Source: WTAW01 sp964406575
GTDB lineage: Bacteria; Acidobacteriota; Aminicenantia; Aminicenantales; Aminicenantaceae
Reading direction: 5' to 3'
Assembly (NCBI GenBank): GCA_964406575.1
Contig: CAYOSH010000057.1
Span: 1-17,485, forward strand
Length of the DNA: 17,485 nucleotides
Each line of letters opens with the position of its first letter. The stretch's first letter is position 1. Position numbers and translations under genes: made by a program. The notes beneath the pieces are model-generated. The model did no database searches. It saw nothing but the letters and a program-made list of their open reading frames with translations, and had not been told where the DNA came from. Positions 1 through 6,730 of the stretch are shown here, in pieces.

Positions 1-308
1 ATTAAAATGGGGCCTTTAAGGTTAATTCTTGCATCAAAATCCAGGTTTACTAATTTATTATCAAGAAGTTAATGAGGCCCGTCCCCGAAATGGGAAATGC
101 GCCGAAATGGAAACCGAAATAACCTGCCGGAGTGCGGTATAAAAATCTTTTTGCCCCAGGATAAAACATATTACAATCACTGCTCACTCAATTGATAAGT
201 CTAGGATGAATTTTCACAGATTTGATATCTTTCGAAAAATTTGACTGAGGATTGAGTTCCTACTATCATGGATTATTACGATTTCCACCAGAAGGATAAG
301 GTTAAATC
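1..308. other. non-coding stretch upstream of the TerB-like gene
   Basis: No credible reading frame on either strand. The left part holds the inverted repeat and the short CCGAAAT direct repeats. The right part is AT-rich leader DNA ending in the likely ribosome-binding site of the next gene, an AAGG repeated as AAGGATAAGG at 292-301, about 7 nt before the ATG at 309. I could not pick a convincing -35/-10 pair. Confidence 0.5.
9..80. repeat. imperfect inverted repeat, possible mobile-element end
   Basis: The arms GGGCC (10-14), GTTAA (21-25) and TTCTTG (26-31) pair with CAAGAA (62-67), TTAAT (69-73) and GGCCC (76-80). There is a 30-nt AT-rich loop, one bulged G and a 6/2-nt internal loop. 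CCGAAAT follows three times, at 85, 102 and 114. This resembles a REP-like element or the end of a small transposon, but no transposase is present in the window and the window edge cuts off the left context, so its identity is open. Confidence 0.4.
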
Positions 309-857
309 ATGAGTAGCTGGAAGGAACGATTGCTTAAAAGTCTCATAGTGCAACCAGAGCAAGAGAAATCTGAAAGGTTCGACAGGATTCAGGTCGCGAC
401 CTGTGTTATTCTGCTCGAAGTCGCCAAATTCGACTTTGATTTCAGCACTATCGAAAAAGAAACCACAAAAGCAATATTGAAACAGGAATTCTCGATTCCG
501 GAGGATTCCATCGAAGACCTGATGAAAATCGCCGAGGAGAAAAGGGAAGACAGTGTCGACATCTGGGAGTTCACCAACGTGATCAATCAGAATTTTCCTC
601 GAGAAGAAAAAATAAAGATCATCGAAGCAGCATGGAAGATCATATACGCTGACGATAAACTGGACAAATACGAGGACCATTATGTGCATGTTCTAGCGGA
701 TCTCCTGCGGTTGAGGCACGACGAGCTGATTGACGCCAAACTCCGCGTCCTCTATGCGGATAAGACCGAGGCGGAAGATCAGGAAGAAGAAGAAGAAGAA
801 GAAGAAGAAGAAGATGATGATGATGATGATGATGACATCAAAATAGCTGAAAACTGA
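309..857 (+). CDS. TerB-like (COG4103-type) protein with acidic tail
   Basis: A cytoplasmic, all-helical protein of the TerB/tellurite-resistance-like fold; members are thought to bind metal or act as scaffold proteins, and the function of this subgroup is not established. The family pattern is clear: a first helical repeat from about residue 28 (VATCVILLEVAKFDFDF) and a second near residues 112-140 with YADDKLDKYEDHY followed by VLADLL. The body is about 150 residues, the usual size for the group. Residues 159-176 are ten Glu then eight Asp, encoded by (GAA)10 and (GAT)7 plus GAC. The first acidic loop reads FDFDF rather than the usual ADG, so metal binding there may be weakened. No ter-operon partners adjoin it, so tellurite resistance should not be assumed. 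The start has an AAGG ribosome-binding site. It converges with the molybdenum hydroxylase operon 18 nt away. Confidence 0.8.
   Translation: MSSWKERLLKSLIVQPEQEKSERFDRIQVATCVILLEVAKFDFDFSTIEKETTKAILKQEFSIPEDSIEDLMKIAEEKREDSVDIWEFTNVINQNFPREEKIKIIEAAWKIIYADDKLDKYEDHYVHVLADLLRLRHDELIDAKLRVLYADKTEAEDQEEEEEEEEEEDDDDDDDDIKIAEN
783..833 (+). repeat. in-frame triplet repeat (GAA)10(GAT)7
   Basis: Ten perfect GAA codons (783-812) run directly into seven perfect GAT codons (813-833), followed by GAC. Because the unit is three bases, slippage would lengthen or shorten the acidic tail of the TerB-like protein without a frameshift. Confidence 0.9.
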
Positions 858-875
858 TTTGCCGCCTGAGCGCCC

Positions 876-3017
876 CTAAGATTTTCCCAGAGCTTTGAGG
901 ACTTTTTCCGGTGTGATCGGAGTGATGTAAAAACGAACTCCGATCGCATGGTAGACAGCGTTAGCGATCGCAGCAACTGTGGGGATGACGGGCATCTCAC
1001 CACAACCTCTCGGTGACCCGGGCTCCTGATTATCGAGAAATTGGAGTTTGATCTCAGGAGTATCAGAATAGCGAGGAATCCCGTACTCTCTCAGATACTC
1101 TGTGTAGACACTGTGCCCGTCGAGTTTAATTTCTTCACGGAGAACCCAGCCAAGCCCCCAAATGATCCCCCCGCGAAGACAGGCCGTTGCTGTACGGTGG
1201 TTGATGATCGTGCCGATGTCGAATGCCGCACAGATCTCTTTCACCTTGACTTTCCCTGTTTTTCGGTCGACGTTCACATGAGCAGCAGCAACCCCCAACT
1301 GTCTGGCGCCATGGTTACAGAGGCCGATCCCGATCCCTTCATTGTCCGGAAGCGAACTCCTCGGGTATTGGATCATATCCGCGCAGGCATCGATCAACGG
1401 AACAAAAGATTCCAGTACCACATTGTTGCGGCGGAATGCAAAGGGATCATGGCCAAGGGACGCAGCAACCATATCCATATGGCTCTCCTGTGCAAACCCA
1501 AGCTGGACATAGCTCGTGCCGCGTGTGTTGGCTTGATCGACAGGCATCTCAGTCCTGTAATGTTTGATAAGGACGTGGGGCGCTGCGTATGTCTCTCGAG
1601 TCCCCTCCCCCAGATCCTGGTAGATATCGAGTTTTCGTGCTTGAAGTCTCCCGTCCGTTCCGACACCCGTTGTAAAATCGAAGACACAAGCCATTTTGTA
1701 GAGGCCTCTTTTCTGAAACTGATTCTTCCGGCTGTAGATGATTTTGACCGGAGCCCCCACTCTTCTCGACAAGTCGGCCGCTTCTTGACTGACAGGAGGG
1801 GCAACCTTCCCACCAAAGGCCCCTCCAATAGGAGTGTTTATGAAATGAATGGATGACTCGGGAAGACCTAGATTCTGCGAGGCAAGCTCTCTCACCCGAT
1901 GGGGATATTGAGAACCGGACCATATAGTGACTTCATTCCCCCCCGGCTCCATCTTTGCGAGGGCCGTGTATGTTTCGATCGGCGCCCATGCTGTGTAATG
2001 CGTCCTGTATGTCTCAGAGACAGTCTTAAAACTGGCGGCCAATCCTGCATTCACATCCCCTGCCTGTTCTTTGATCTCCTGGAAGACCGCTCCTGCCCGA
2101 ATTTCTTCCTCAACTCGCAGGTCTTTGGATCGATTCGGCTTTTCCCATTCGGCTTTGACTCGAGTAAGGGCTTTACAGACATCGTTATATCGTTGGCCTA
2201 TAGCCACAACTTTGGGGCCGATTCTTTCCACTCTGTCGACTCCGGAAGTGGCCTGCGCTTCCGCTAAATCCACAGATTTTAGCCTTGTGAGTTTTTTATG
2301 ATAGGGAGAAATATGCCAGTCTGCATAAACCATACCAGGGAGTTTAAGGTCGCCGGCATATTTGAGGGTCCCCGTGACGATCGATTTGGCATCGACATTA
2401 TGAAGGCCGATATCTTTGTATGCCAACGTTATTCGTTCCGAGGAGGAGACCTTGGGATCCAACATCATGTAGACTATCTCGCTCTTATCGACCTCATGTG
2501 GTTTTATGATCTGTTTCGGATCACTCCTTGAGCGAACGACTCCATTTTGATAAATCAGATCCTTGACGGGCAAGTTGTGTGTTTTTGCCGCCCGACGGAT
2601 GATATCTTTACGGAGCTCGAGGCAGGCCTGCCATATCCCCCATGCGACTTGTTCTGTTGCCGAACTGCCGACAGTAGGTCCATGGTCGGGACAGACATCT
2701 GTATTCCCCAGGATGATGGTTAAACGATCGCCCGGAATATCCAGCCCTTGGGTCACAAGAGCTGTGAGGACAGTGCGCAATCCCTGTCCCATCTCTGTCC
2801 GGCCGGCAAACACTGTCACACGGCCATCATCATGAAAGGCAAAACAATCGAGATAGTCCGTGTCCAGTGCATAAAACCGGCATTCGATATCCTCAGCGTC
2901 AGCTGGCCAGGGTTCGGAGTAGACTTTCTGGATACCTGAACCCGGGACAGAAGAGACAACATACAAGAGACACGAACTCCCTAAAGATCTGAGAAATTCT
3001 CGGCGTGTGACTTGCAT
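876..3017 (-). CDS. Tat-exported molybdopterin-binding subunit, xanthine dehydrogenase/IorB family
   Basis: Catalytic large subunit of a molybdenum hydroxylase; relatives hydroxylate aldehydes or N-heterocycles with water, passing electrons to the [2Fe-2S] subunit encoded just upstream. From the chosen ATG the protein has 713 residues, normal for this family. It opens with a twin-arginine signal (TRREFLRSL, residues 4-12) and a hydrophobic stretch, so the folded cofactor-loaded complex is probably sent to the periplasm. Cofactor motifs are present: EMGQG (75-79), PIGGAFGGK (396-404) and GCGEMP (671-676), whose Glu674 fits the catalytic glutamate. The frame stays open to 3185, but that would overlap the upstream gene and bury the Tat signal 56 residues in, so I start at 3017, 22 nt after the upstream stop. 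No good Shine-Dalgarno precedes it, which suggests translational coupling. There is no FAD subunit, cytochrome or XdhC-type maturation gene here. The substrate cannot be read from sequence. Confidence 0.9.
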   Translation of the reverse strand: MQVTRREFLRSLGSSCLLYVVSSVPGSGIQKVYSEPWPADAEDIECRFYALDTDYLDCFAFHDDGRVTVFAGRTEMGQGLRTVLTALVTQGLDIPGDRLTIILGNTDVCPDHGPTVGSSATEQVAWGIWQACLELRKDIIRRAAKTHNLPVKDLIYQNGVVRSRSDPKQIIKPHEVDKSEIVYMMLDPKVSSSERITLAYKDIGLHNVDAKSIVTGTLKYAGDLKLPGMVYADWHISPYHKKLTRLKSVDLAEAQATSGVDRVERIGPKVVAIGQRYNDVCKALTRVKAEWEKPNRSKDLRVEEEIRAGAVFQEIKEQAGDVNAGLAASFKTVSETYRTHYTAWAPIETYTALAKMEPGGNEVTIWSGSQYPHRVRELASQNLGLPESSIHFINTPIGGAFGGKVAPPVSQEAADLSRRVGAPVKIIYSRKNQFQKRGLYKMACVFDFTTGVGTDGRLQARKLDIYQDLGEGTRETYAAPHVLIKHYRTEMPVDQANTRGTSYVQLGFAQESHMDMVAASLGHDPFAFRRNNVVLESFVPLIDACADMIQYPRSSLPDNEGIGIGLCNHGARQLGVAAAHVNVDRKTGKVKVKEICAAFDIGTIINHRTATACLRGGIIWGLGWVLREEIKLDGHSVYTEYLREYGIPRYSDTPEIKLQFLDNQEPGSPRGCGEMPVIPTVAAIANAVYHAIGVRFYITPITPEKVLKALGKS

Positions 3018-3039
3018 TTGTTTTAACTCATTTTGATAT

Positions 3040-3516
3040 CTATGGCTTTGATCCGTTCGTGAATTCCAATATGGCTTCGATGACATTTGGGTAGGAGCCG
3101 CAGCGGCAGAGGTTGTTATCCATCGCTTGAACGATCTCATCCCGGGTCGGATTCGGGGTGTGTGCCAATAACGCTGTGGCTGCAATGATCATTCCTGGCG
3201 TACAAAAGCCGCATCCAAAGGCCGTGGATTCTACGAAAGCCTTCTGGAGCGGATTTAGGTTATTTTTGGTCCCCAAACCCTCGATGGTGACGATCTCTTG
3301 TCCGGAGGACACATTCTGGACGAGCACACGACAGGAACGGCGCGCCACACCATCGATGAGCACAGAACAGGCCCCACATTCACCCACTCCGCATCCAAAT
3401 TTTGTCCCTGTCAGATCCAGGTCATCTCTGAGGATCCAGAGCAGGGGTTCATCGGGCTCGGCTTTCACCCTGTGTTTTTTACCGTTGACATTCACTGTGA
3501 ACCAAGCTTTCGACAA
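3040..3516 (-). CDS. [2Fe-2S] subunit of molybdenum hydroxylase (IorA/CoxS-like)
   Basis: Small electron-transfer subunit that pairs with the molybdopterin subunit 22 nt downstream. It has 158 residues, typical for the family. The N-terminal plant-type ferredoxin domain carries Cys42, Cys47, Cys50 and Cys62 (CGVGECGACSVLIDG and the later SCR). The C-terminal helical domain carries Cys102, Cys105, Cys137 and Cys139 (GCGFCTPGM and NLCRCG). All eight cluster ligands are present. It has no signal of its own, so it likely rides through the Tat pathway with its partner, as known for IorAB-type enzymes. The start codon is TTG at 3516 and GGAG (3525-3528) lies 8 nt upstream of it; the nearby ATG at 3521 is out of frame. 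It is the first gene of the two-gene operon. Confidence 0.93.
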   Translation of the reverse strand: MSKAWFTVNVNGKKHRVKAEPDEPLLWILRDDLDLTGTKFGCGVGECGACSVLIDGVARRSCRVLVQNVSSGQEIVTIEGLGTKNNLNPLQKAFVESTAFGCGFCTPGMIIAATALLAHTPNPTRDEIVQAMDNNLCRCGSYPNVIEAILEFTNGSKP

Positions 3517-3774
3517 TTCATCTTCTCCAGGAAATAGACCAAATCAATATCCTCATTTTTAACACATGATCCCATATGAGTCAATCGGATGACAGAAATC
3601 CTTTTGCGGTTAAATTGTTGAAAAAAATAAAAATTGACCTGATTATGCTCCAAATGGCGACAGACTCTACTCGTGGTCCCATTTTTCTCTCTTGCAAGAC
3701 ATTTGATTTTCGACTAAATTAAGAGAGACAGCTCATTACAACAGTACGAAATCAGGCGTATGGGGTGATCGGCC
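3517..3774. other. divergent intergenic region
   Basis: AT-rich spacer between the leftward molybdenum hydroxylase operon and the rightward 4-fold beta flower gene. It should hold both promoters. I can propose only a rightward candidate and see no clear leftward -35/-10 pair and no RNA gene. Confidence 0.4.
3618..3646 (+). promoter_or_regulatory. weak sigma70-like promoter candidate
   Basis: TTGAAA (3618-3623), a 17-nt spacer and GATTAT (3641-3646) match the -35/-10 consensus at about 5/6 and 4/6 positions. It lies about 130 nt upstream of the 4-fold beta flower gene. The area is AT-rich, so a chance match is possible. Confidence 0.3.
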
Positions 3775-4131
3775 ATGGATTTTTTTGATTCGTCGGGATT
3801 AGCGGTCGCTTACTGCGAGGATTATATTCATCTCTTCCTGTATTCCGGAGAGCCGGTGGCTTACTTCGAGGGGGATTGTGTGTATTCTTTTTCTGGTCGG
3901 CATTTGGGATGGCGCCATGAGGGATGGATTATAGACCATAACGGCGATCCTTTCCTGTTCTCTGAGCAGGCCGTCGGGGGTCTTATCAAACCGACAACAC
4001 AAAAACCTCCCACGAGAGGACCGATGGAGCGTTTACCAGAAAAGCAATTACGACAGTTTGAGCCTTTACGGCCACCCACAAGCTCTATGTGGTCTAAGCT
4101 TTCGCCGAATGAATTTTTCGAACTCGAGTAA
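3775..4131 (+). CDS. 4-fold beta flower domain protein
   Basis: A 118-residue protein that I recognise as the 4-fold beta flower family by its pattern: a short N-terminal strand, then YSGEPVAYFEGD (about 23-34), VYSFSGRHLGW (36-46) and EGWIIDHNGDPFLFSE (49-64), then a Pro- and Lys/Arg-containing linker and a closing W-S-x-L-S-x-x-x-FF motif (105-115). Members of this family are small proteins of unknown role with a symmetrical beta fold. There is no signal peptide or membrane segment, so it is probably cytoplasmic. GGGGTGA at 3762-3768 is a plausible ribosome-binding site. The gene stands alone between two leftward units and its neighbours give no clue to its job. The linker is less repetitive than the Lys-Pro-Val/Ile linkers often seen in the family. 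Confidence 0.78.
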   Translation: MDFFDSSGLAVAYCEDYIHLFLYSGEPVAYFEGDCVYSFSGRHLGWRHEGWIIDHNGDPFLFSEQAVGGLIKPTTQKPPTRGPMERLPEKQLRQFEPLRPPTSSMWSKLSPNEFFELE

Positions 4132-4317
4132 TCCGATATAATCTGAATTCAGTCGGGGAATAACCTGCCAAATTCATTTTCTGGATCAGGAGCATAAATT
4201 TCCGCTTCGGGCAAAACTCATCAAGCAATGACTCTATTCGTGTTCTGTGCCGCAGGACATTAATTTATATATTGCTGGGATCTACACCGAGACAAACCTT
4301 GAGCAATCGCCTAAGAG

Positions 4318-4349
4318 AAAATTTCATCCGATAAATTTGAGATGATTTT
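4318..4349. terminator. possible bidirectional hairpin terminator
   Basis: AAAA (4318-4321) and TCATC (4324-4328) pair with GATGA (4341-4345) and TTTT (4346-4349) around a 12-nt loop, with two bulged bases. It begins 7 nt past the stop of the leftward CsgG-family gene, and on that strand the 3' arm ends in a short T-run. The stem is AT-rich and weak. Confidence 0.3.
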
Positions 4350-4355
4350 AAAAGA

Positions 4356-5237
4356 CTACAACTTCTTGAGGTAATCTTTAGCCTGAACGTTTCCGCTTTG
4401 AATGGTAGCGATCGAGTATTTATCCTTAACTTCCACGATGACAACTTTGCCCACTTTTTCTTCCTCCGCTCCCAGTGAGAGTCCAGTATCAGGATCGATC
4501 AACTCTTCTCCCTGACGGATGACTTCGAACTCATCTCCGATTTTTGCTCCTGCATCCGCGCCGACGTTGATCCACGCTCTGGTCCCCTCAACTTTTACGA
4601 CTCTCCCCGAATTTGTGGAGGAAGACAATCCTTTGGATTTTTCGACGATCTCGGACACTATCTTTTCTACAGCTGGATGCATCACTTCATTGGCAAGTCC
4701 ATAATCATATTTCTGTTTGAAATTCATGCCTTTGTAACGGGCACCCACCAAGTTCTTCTTGTTCTCCTCCTCTGCAGCAACTACGATCTCGCCTGTAGTT
4801 GTGTTGACTAATCTTGCTTGCAGGACAACTTTTCCAGTTGTCACACCAACACCCAGGCTCTTGATTGCGCCTCCGGTGGTGCTGACGCTAAATTCACTGA
4901 CGGATCCGGTCAAAAGAAGGTCGACACCGAGCATCTTGCCGATCTGTGCGGCCGTTTGAGGCGTCACTCGTCCCGATGCTCCAAAGTCTTGTTCAATAAG
5001 AACTGCATCAACCTTCTGCCTTTCGATCACGCTGAACCTACCCGAATCCATTAGGGCAGTTACAAAAACATCTGCCGCAGCCTCTCCCAATTGATCGCCC
5101 CACCAACGCCAGGTACTGTTATTATCGAATCTTACGACGGCCACTCTCAATTTACCCTGGGCATTCAAATTGTGCACAAAAGACATGAGAAAACCACAAA
5201 ACAATACCAAAACGAATAATTTGTGCGTCTTAGTCAT
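4356..5237 (-). CDS. CsgG-family exported protein
   Basis: A 293-residue protein with an N-terminal signal peptide (hydrophobic core about 7-20, likely cut after LNA, residue 26). A CsgG/HfaB-type domain spans about residues 29-200: RVAVVRFDNN, then a Leu/Ala-rich helix, FSVIERQKVDAVLIEQDF (68-85), and a region with LGVDLLLTGSVSEF (103-116) and KVVLQARLVNTTTGEIV (136-152). A small beta domain follows (212-290, GRVVKVEGTRAWINVG), resembling the extra C-terminal domains of FlgT-like members. Canonical CsgG is an outer-membrane lipoprotein pore for curli. Here I see no lipobox (Cys14 sits in VLFCG inside the signal core) and no csgA/B/E/F neighbours, so curli export is unlikely. A role in envelope assembly or as a periplasmic protein is possible. 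AGGTAGGTG precedes the ATG. Confidence 0.85.
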   Translation of the reverse strand: MTKTHKLFVLVLFCGFLMSFVHNLNAQGKLRVAVVRFDNNSTWRWWGDQLGEAAADVFVTALMDSGRFSVIERQKVDAVLIEQDFGASGRVTPQTAAQIGKMLGVDLLLTGSVSEFSVSTTGGAIKSLGVGVTTGKVVLQARLVNTTTGEIVVAAEEENKKNLVGARYKGMNFKQKYDYGLANEVMHPAVEKIVSEIVEKSKGLSSSTNSGRVVKVEGTRAWINVGADAGAKIGDEFEVIRQGEELIDPDTGLSLGAEEEKVGKVVIVEVKDKYSIATIQSGNVQAKDYLKKL

Positions 5238-5278
5238 TGGAACACCTACCTTTTAAATTATATTCATTATTCATTAAA

Positions 5279-5309
5279 TATATATCACATTCTCTGATAG
5301 AGACGTCAA
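5279..5309 (-). promoter_or_regulatory. promoter of the CsgG-family gene
   Basis: On the minus strand TTGACG (5309-5304) is a 5/6 match to the -35 consensus. The TATATA/GATATA run at 5286-5279 supplies a -10 at 17-19 nt spacing. It lies about 45-70 nt upstream of the ATG at 5237. A perfect palindrome fills most of the spacer. Confidence 0.45.
5291..5303. promoter_or_regulatory. palindrome in promoter spacer, candidate operator
   Basis: TCTCT-GAT-AGAGA is a perfect inverted repeat with 5-bp arms and a 3-bp centre. It sits between the -35 and -10 of the leftward promoter, where a bound repressor would block RNA polymerase. No regulator gene is adjacent. Confidence 0.35.
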
Positions 5310-5388
5310 GTCTTGTTGCAGATTTTTTTCGCGTAGCTCCCTCAGAAAGAAAAATCAAAACTTTTTTATGTAAAAGAATTTTTTTATA

Positions 5389-5417
5389 TTGACTAGCATA
5401 AATCTTATTTAAATAAT
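5389..5417 (+). promoter_or_regulatory. sigma70-like promoter of the aldo/keto reductase gene
   Basis: TTGACT (5389-5394), exactly 17 nt, then AATAAT (5412-5417): each box matches consensus at 5 of 6 positions. Transcription would begin near 5424, giving a leader of about 65 nt that ends in AGGTGA and the ATG at 5491. Confidence 0.6.
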
Positions 5418-5490
5418 AGAAAATATCAATCTACTGTAATATTATGTGTACCAGAGATATGTTATTAAAATTCAAGAATGAGGTGAAAAG

Positions 5491-6711
5491 ATGAAAGAAA
5501 AAACTCACATTGGGAGACGGAATTTCATCAAGACAAGTACGAGCGGTCTAGTTGGGGCAGCAGTGCTTCCTGCTTTTTTAAGAGGAAAAGACATAAGTAC
5601 TGTAAAAAAACCAGGGCAGAAGGATAATGTCATATACCGGAAGTTGGGAAAAACGGACATTGAGCTCCCTATCGTCAGCATGGGTGTGATGAATGCTGAT
5701 AACCCCAATCTTGTGGCGGCAGCGCTTGATTCTGGTATCGTGTATCTGGATACGGCTCACGGGTACCAGAGGGGCAAAAATGAAGAGATGATCGGCCATG
5801 TCATAAAAAACCGCGATCGCGGCTCTTTTGTTATAGGGACAAAGATCCCCTACCCAAAGGATCGAGAAACTGAGATGTTTCTCCCGGAGACGAGTGTGGA
5901 GTCGTTCCAGGAAAAATTTGAGATCAGCCTCAAACGATTGGGATTAGACTACGTGGATATCTTGTATATCCACAATGTCTCGGTCAGAGAGACCGTCTAC
6001 TGCGCGCCGGCCATAAAGTTTCTGGAAAAGGCCAAAAAGGAAGGGAAGGCCCGGTTCGGCGGATTGAGCACACACAAAAACGAGCATGAGGTCATTCAAG
6101 CCGCTGTTGAGAGTAAAGCTTATGATGTTATCCTCACCGCCTACAATTTCAAGCAGGAGAATCGGGTGGAACTCCAGAAAGCCATCACCGATGCAGCAAA
6201 GGCAGGGATAGGGATTGTAGCTATGAAAACTCTGGCTGGTGTGTACTGGGATAAAGAAAAACAACAACCGATTAATGTAAGAGCGGCACTCAAATGGGCA
6301 CTCCAGAACGAGAATATCCATACGACTATTCCTGGGATGACAACGTTCGACCAACTGGAAGCCGATCTTTCTGTGATGGGAGACCTAACCCTCACCCCAG
6401 AGGAGAGGAAGGACCTGCGCTTGGATGAAAGTGAAACCAGCGCCGGGCTCTATTGTCAGCAGTGCGACGTGTGCCGTGGACAGTGTCCAAAAGCTGTGGA
6501 CATTCCCACGTTTATGCGGAGCTATATGTATGCATATGGATACAGAAATACCGGCCTGGCGCAAGAGACTCTGAGCAGCATGGAGATATCCTCTCTTCCC
6601 TGCAGTGATTGTAGGAACTGCAGCGTCCGTTGTTCCGTGGGATTCGATGTCCGCAGCAAAATCCTGGACATCGCGCGACTGAAAGACATCCCCTACGAAT
6701 TTCTCACCTAG
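5491..6711 (+). CDS. Tat-signal aldo/keto reductase with C-terminal ferredoxin domain
   Basis: A 406-residue oxidoreductase. A twin-arginine signal (GRRNFIKTS, residues 8-16, then a hydrophobic stretch to about 30) points to periplasmic export. An aldo/keto reductase barrel fills about 48-310, with the family tetrad visible as Asp87 and Tyr92 (LDTAHGY), Lys118 (GTKIP) and His161 (YIHN). The C-terminal module carries two cysteine groups, Cys322/325/328/332 (CQQCDVCRGQCP) and Cys371/374/377/381 (CSDCRNCSVRC), each spaced to bind a [4Fe-4S] cluster. The reductase may thus exchange electrons with a clustered carrier instead of, or as well as, NAD(P)H; that is inference. NAD(P) is scarce in the periplasm, which makes the export signal notable. 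AGGTGA lies 5 nt upstream of the ATG. It ends 19 nt from the convergent phosphofructokinase gene. The substrate is unknown. Confidence 0.9.
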   Translation: MKEKTHIGRRNFIKTSTSGLVGAAVLPAFLRGKDISTVKKPGQKDNVIYRKLGKTDIELPIVSMGVMNADNPNLVAAALDSGIVYLDTAHGYQRGKNEEMIGHVIKNRDRGSFVIGTKIPYPKDRETEMFLPETSVESFQEKFEISLKRLGLDYVDILYIHNVSVRETVYCAPAIKFLEKAKKEGKARFGGLSTHKNEHEVIQAAVESKAYDVILTAYNFKQENRVELQKAITDAAKAGIGIVAMKTLAGVYWDKEKQQPINVRAALKWALQNENIHTTIPGMTTFDQLEADLSVMGDLTLTPEERKDLRLDESETSAGLYCQQCDVCRGQCPKAVDIPTFMRSYMYAYGYRNTGLAQETLSSMEISSLPCSDCRNCSVRCSVGFDVRSKILDIARLKDIPYEFLT

Positions 6712-6730
6712 TATAGCGGAAAACTGAGGA

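Noticed and set aside
1041..1856. Long plus-strand reading frame of 271 residues opposite the molybdopterin subunit
   Set aside because: It is antisense to a gene with clear family motifs, has no recognisable domain and no ribosome-binding site. Such frames are common opposite long GC-balanced genes.
118..4169. Shared 11-mer AATAACCTGCC at 118-128 and 4159-4169
   Set aside because: The flanks do not align, so it does not look like an attachment site or element end; one 11-mer is weak evidence.
5291..5303. Similarity of the palindrome to the TetR operator half-site
   Set aside because: Only the central CTATCAG/GATAGAG portion matches, the spacing differs and no tetR/tetA genes are present.
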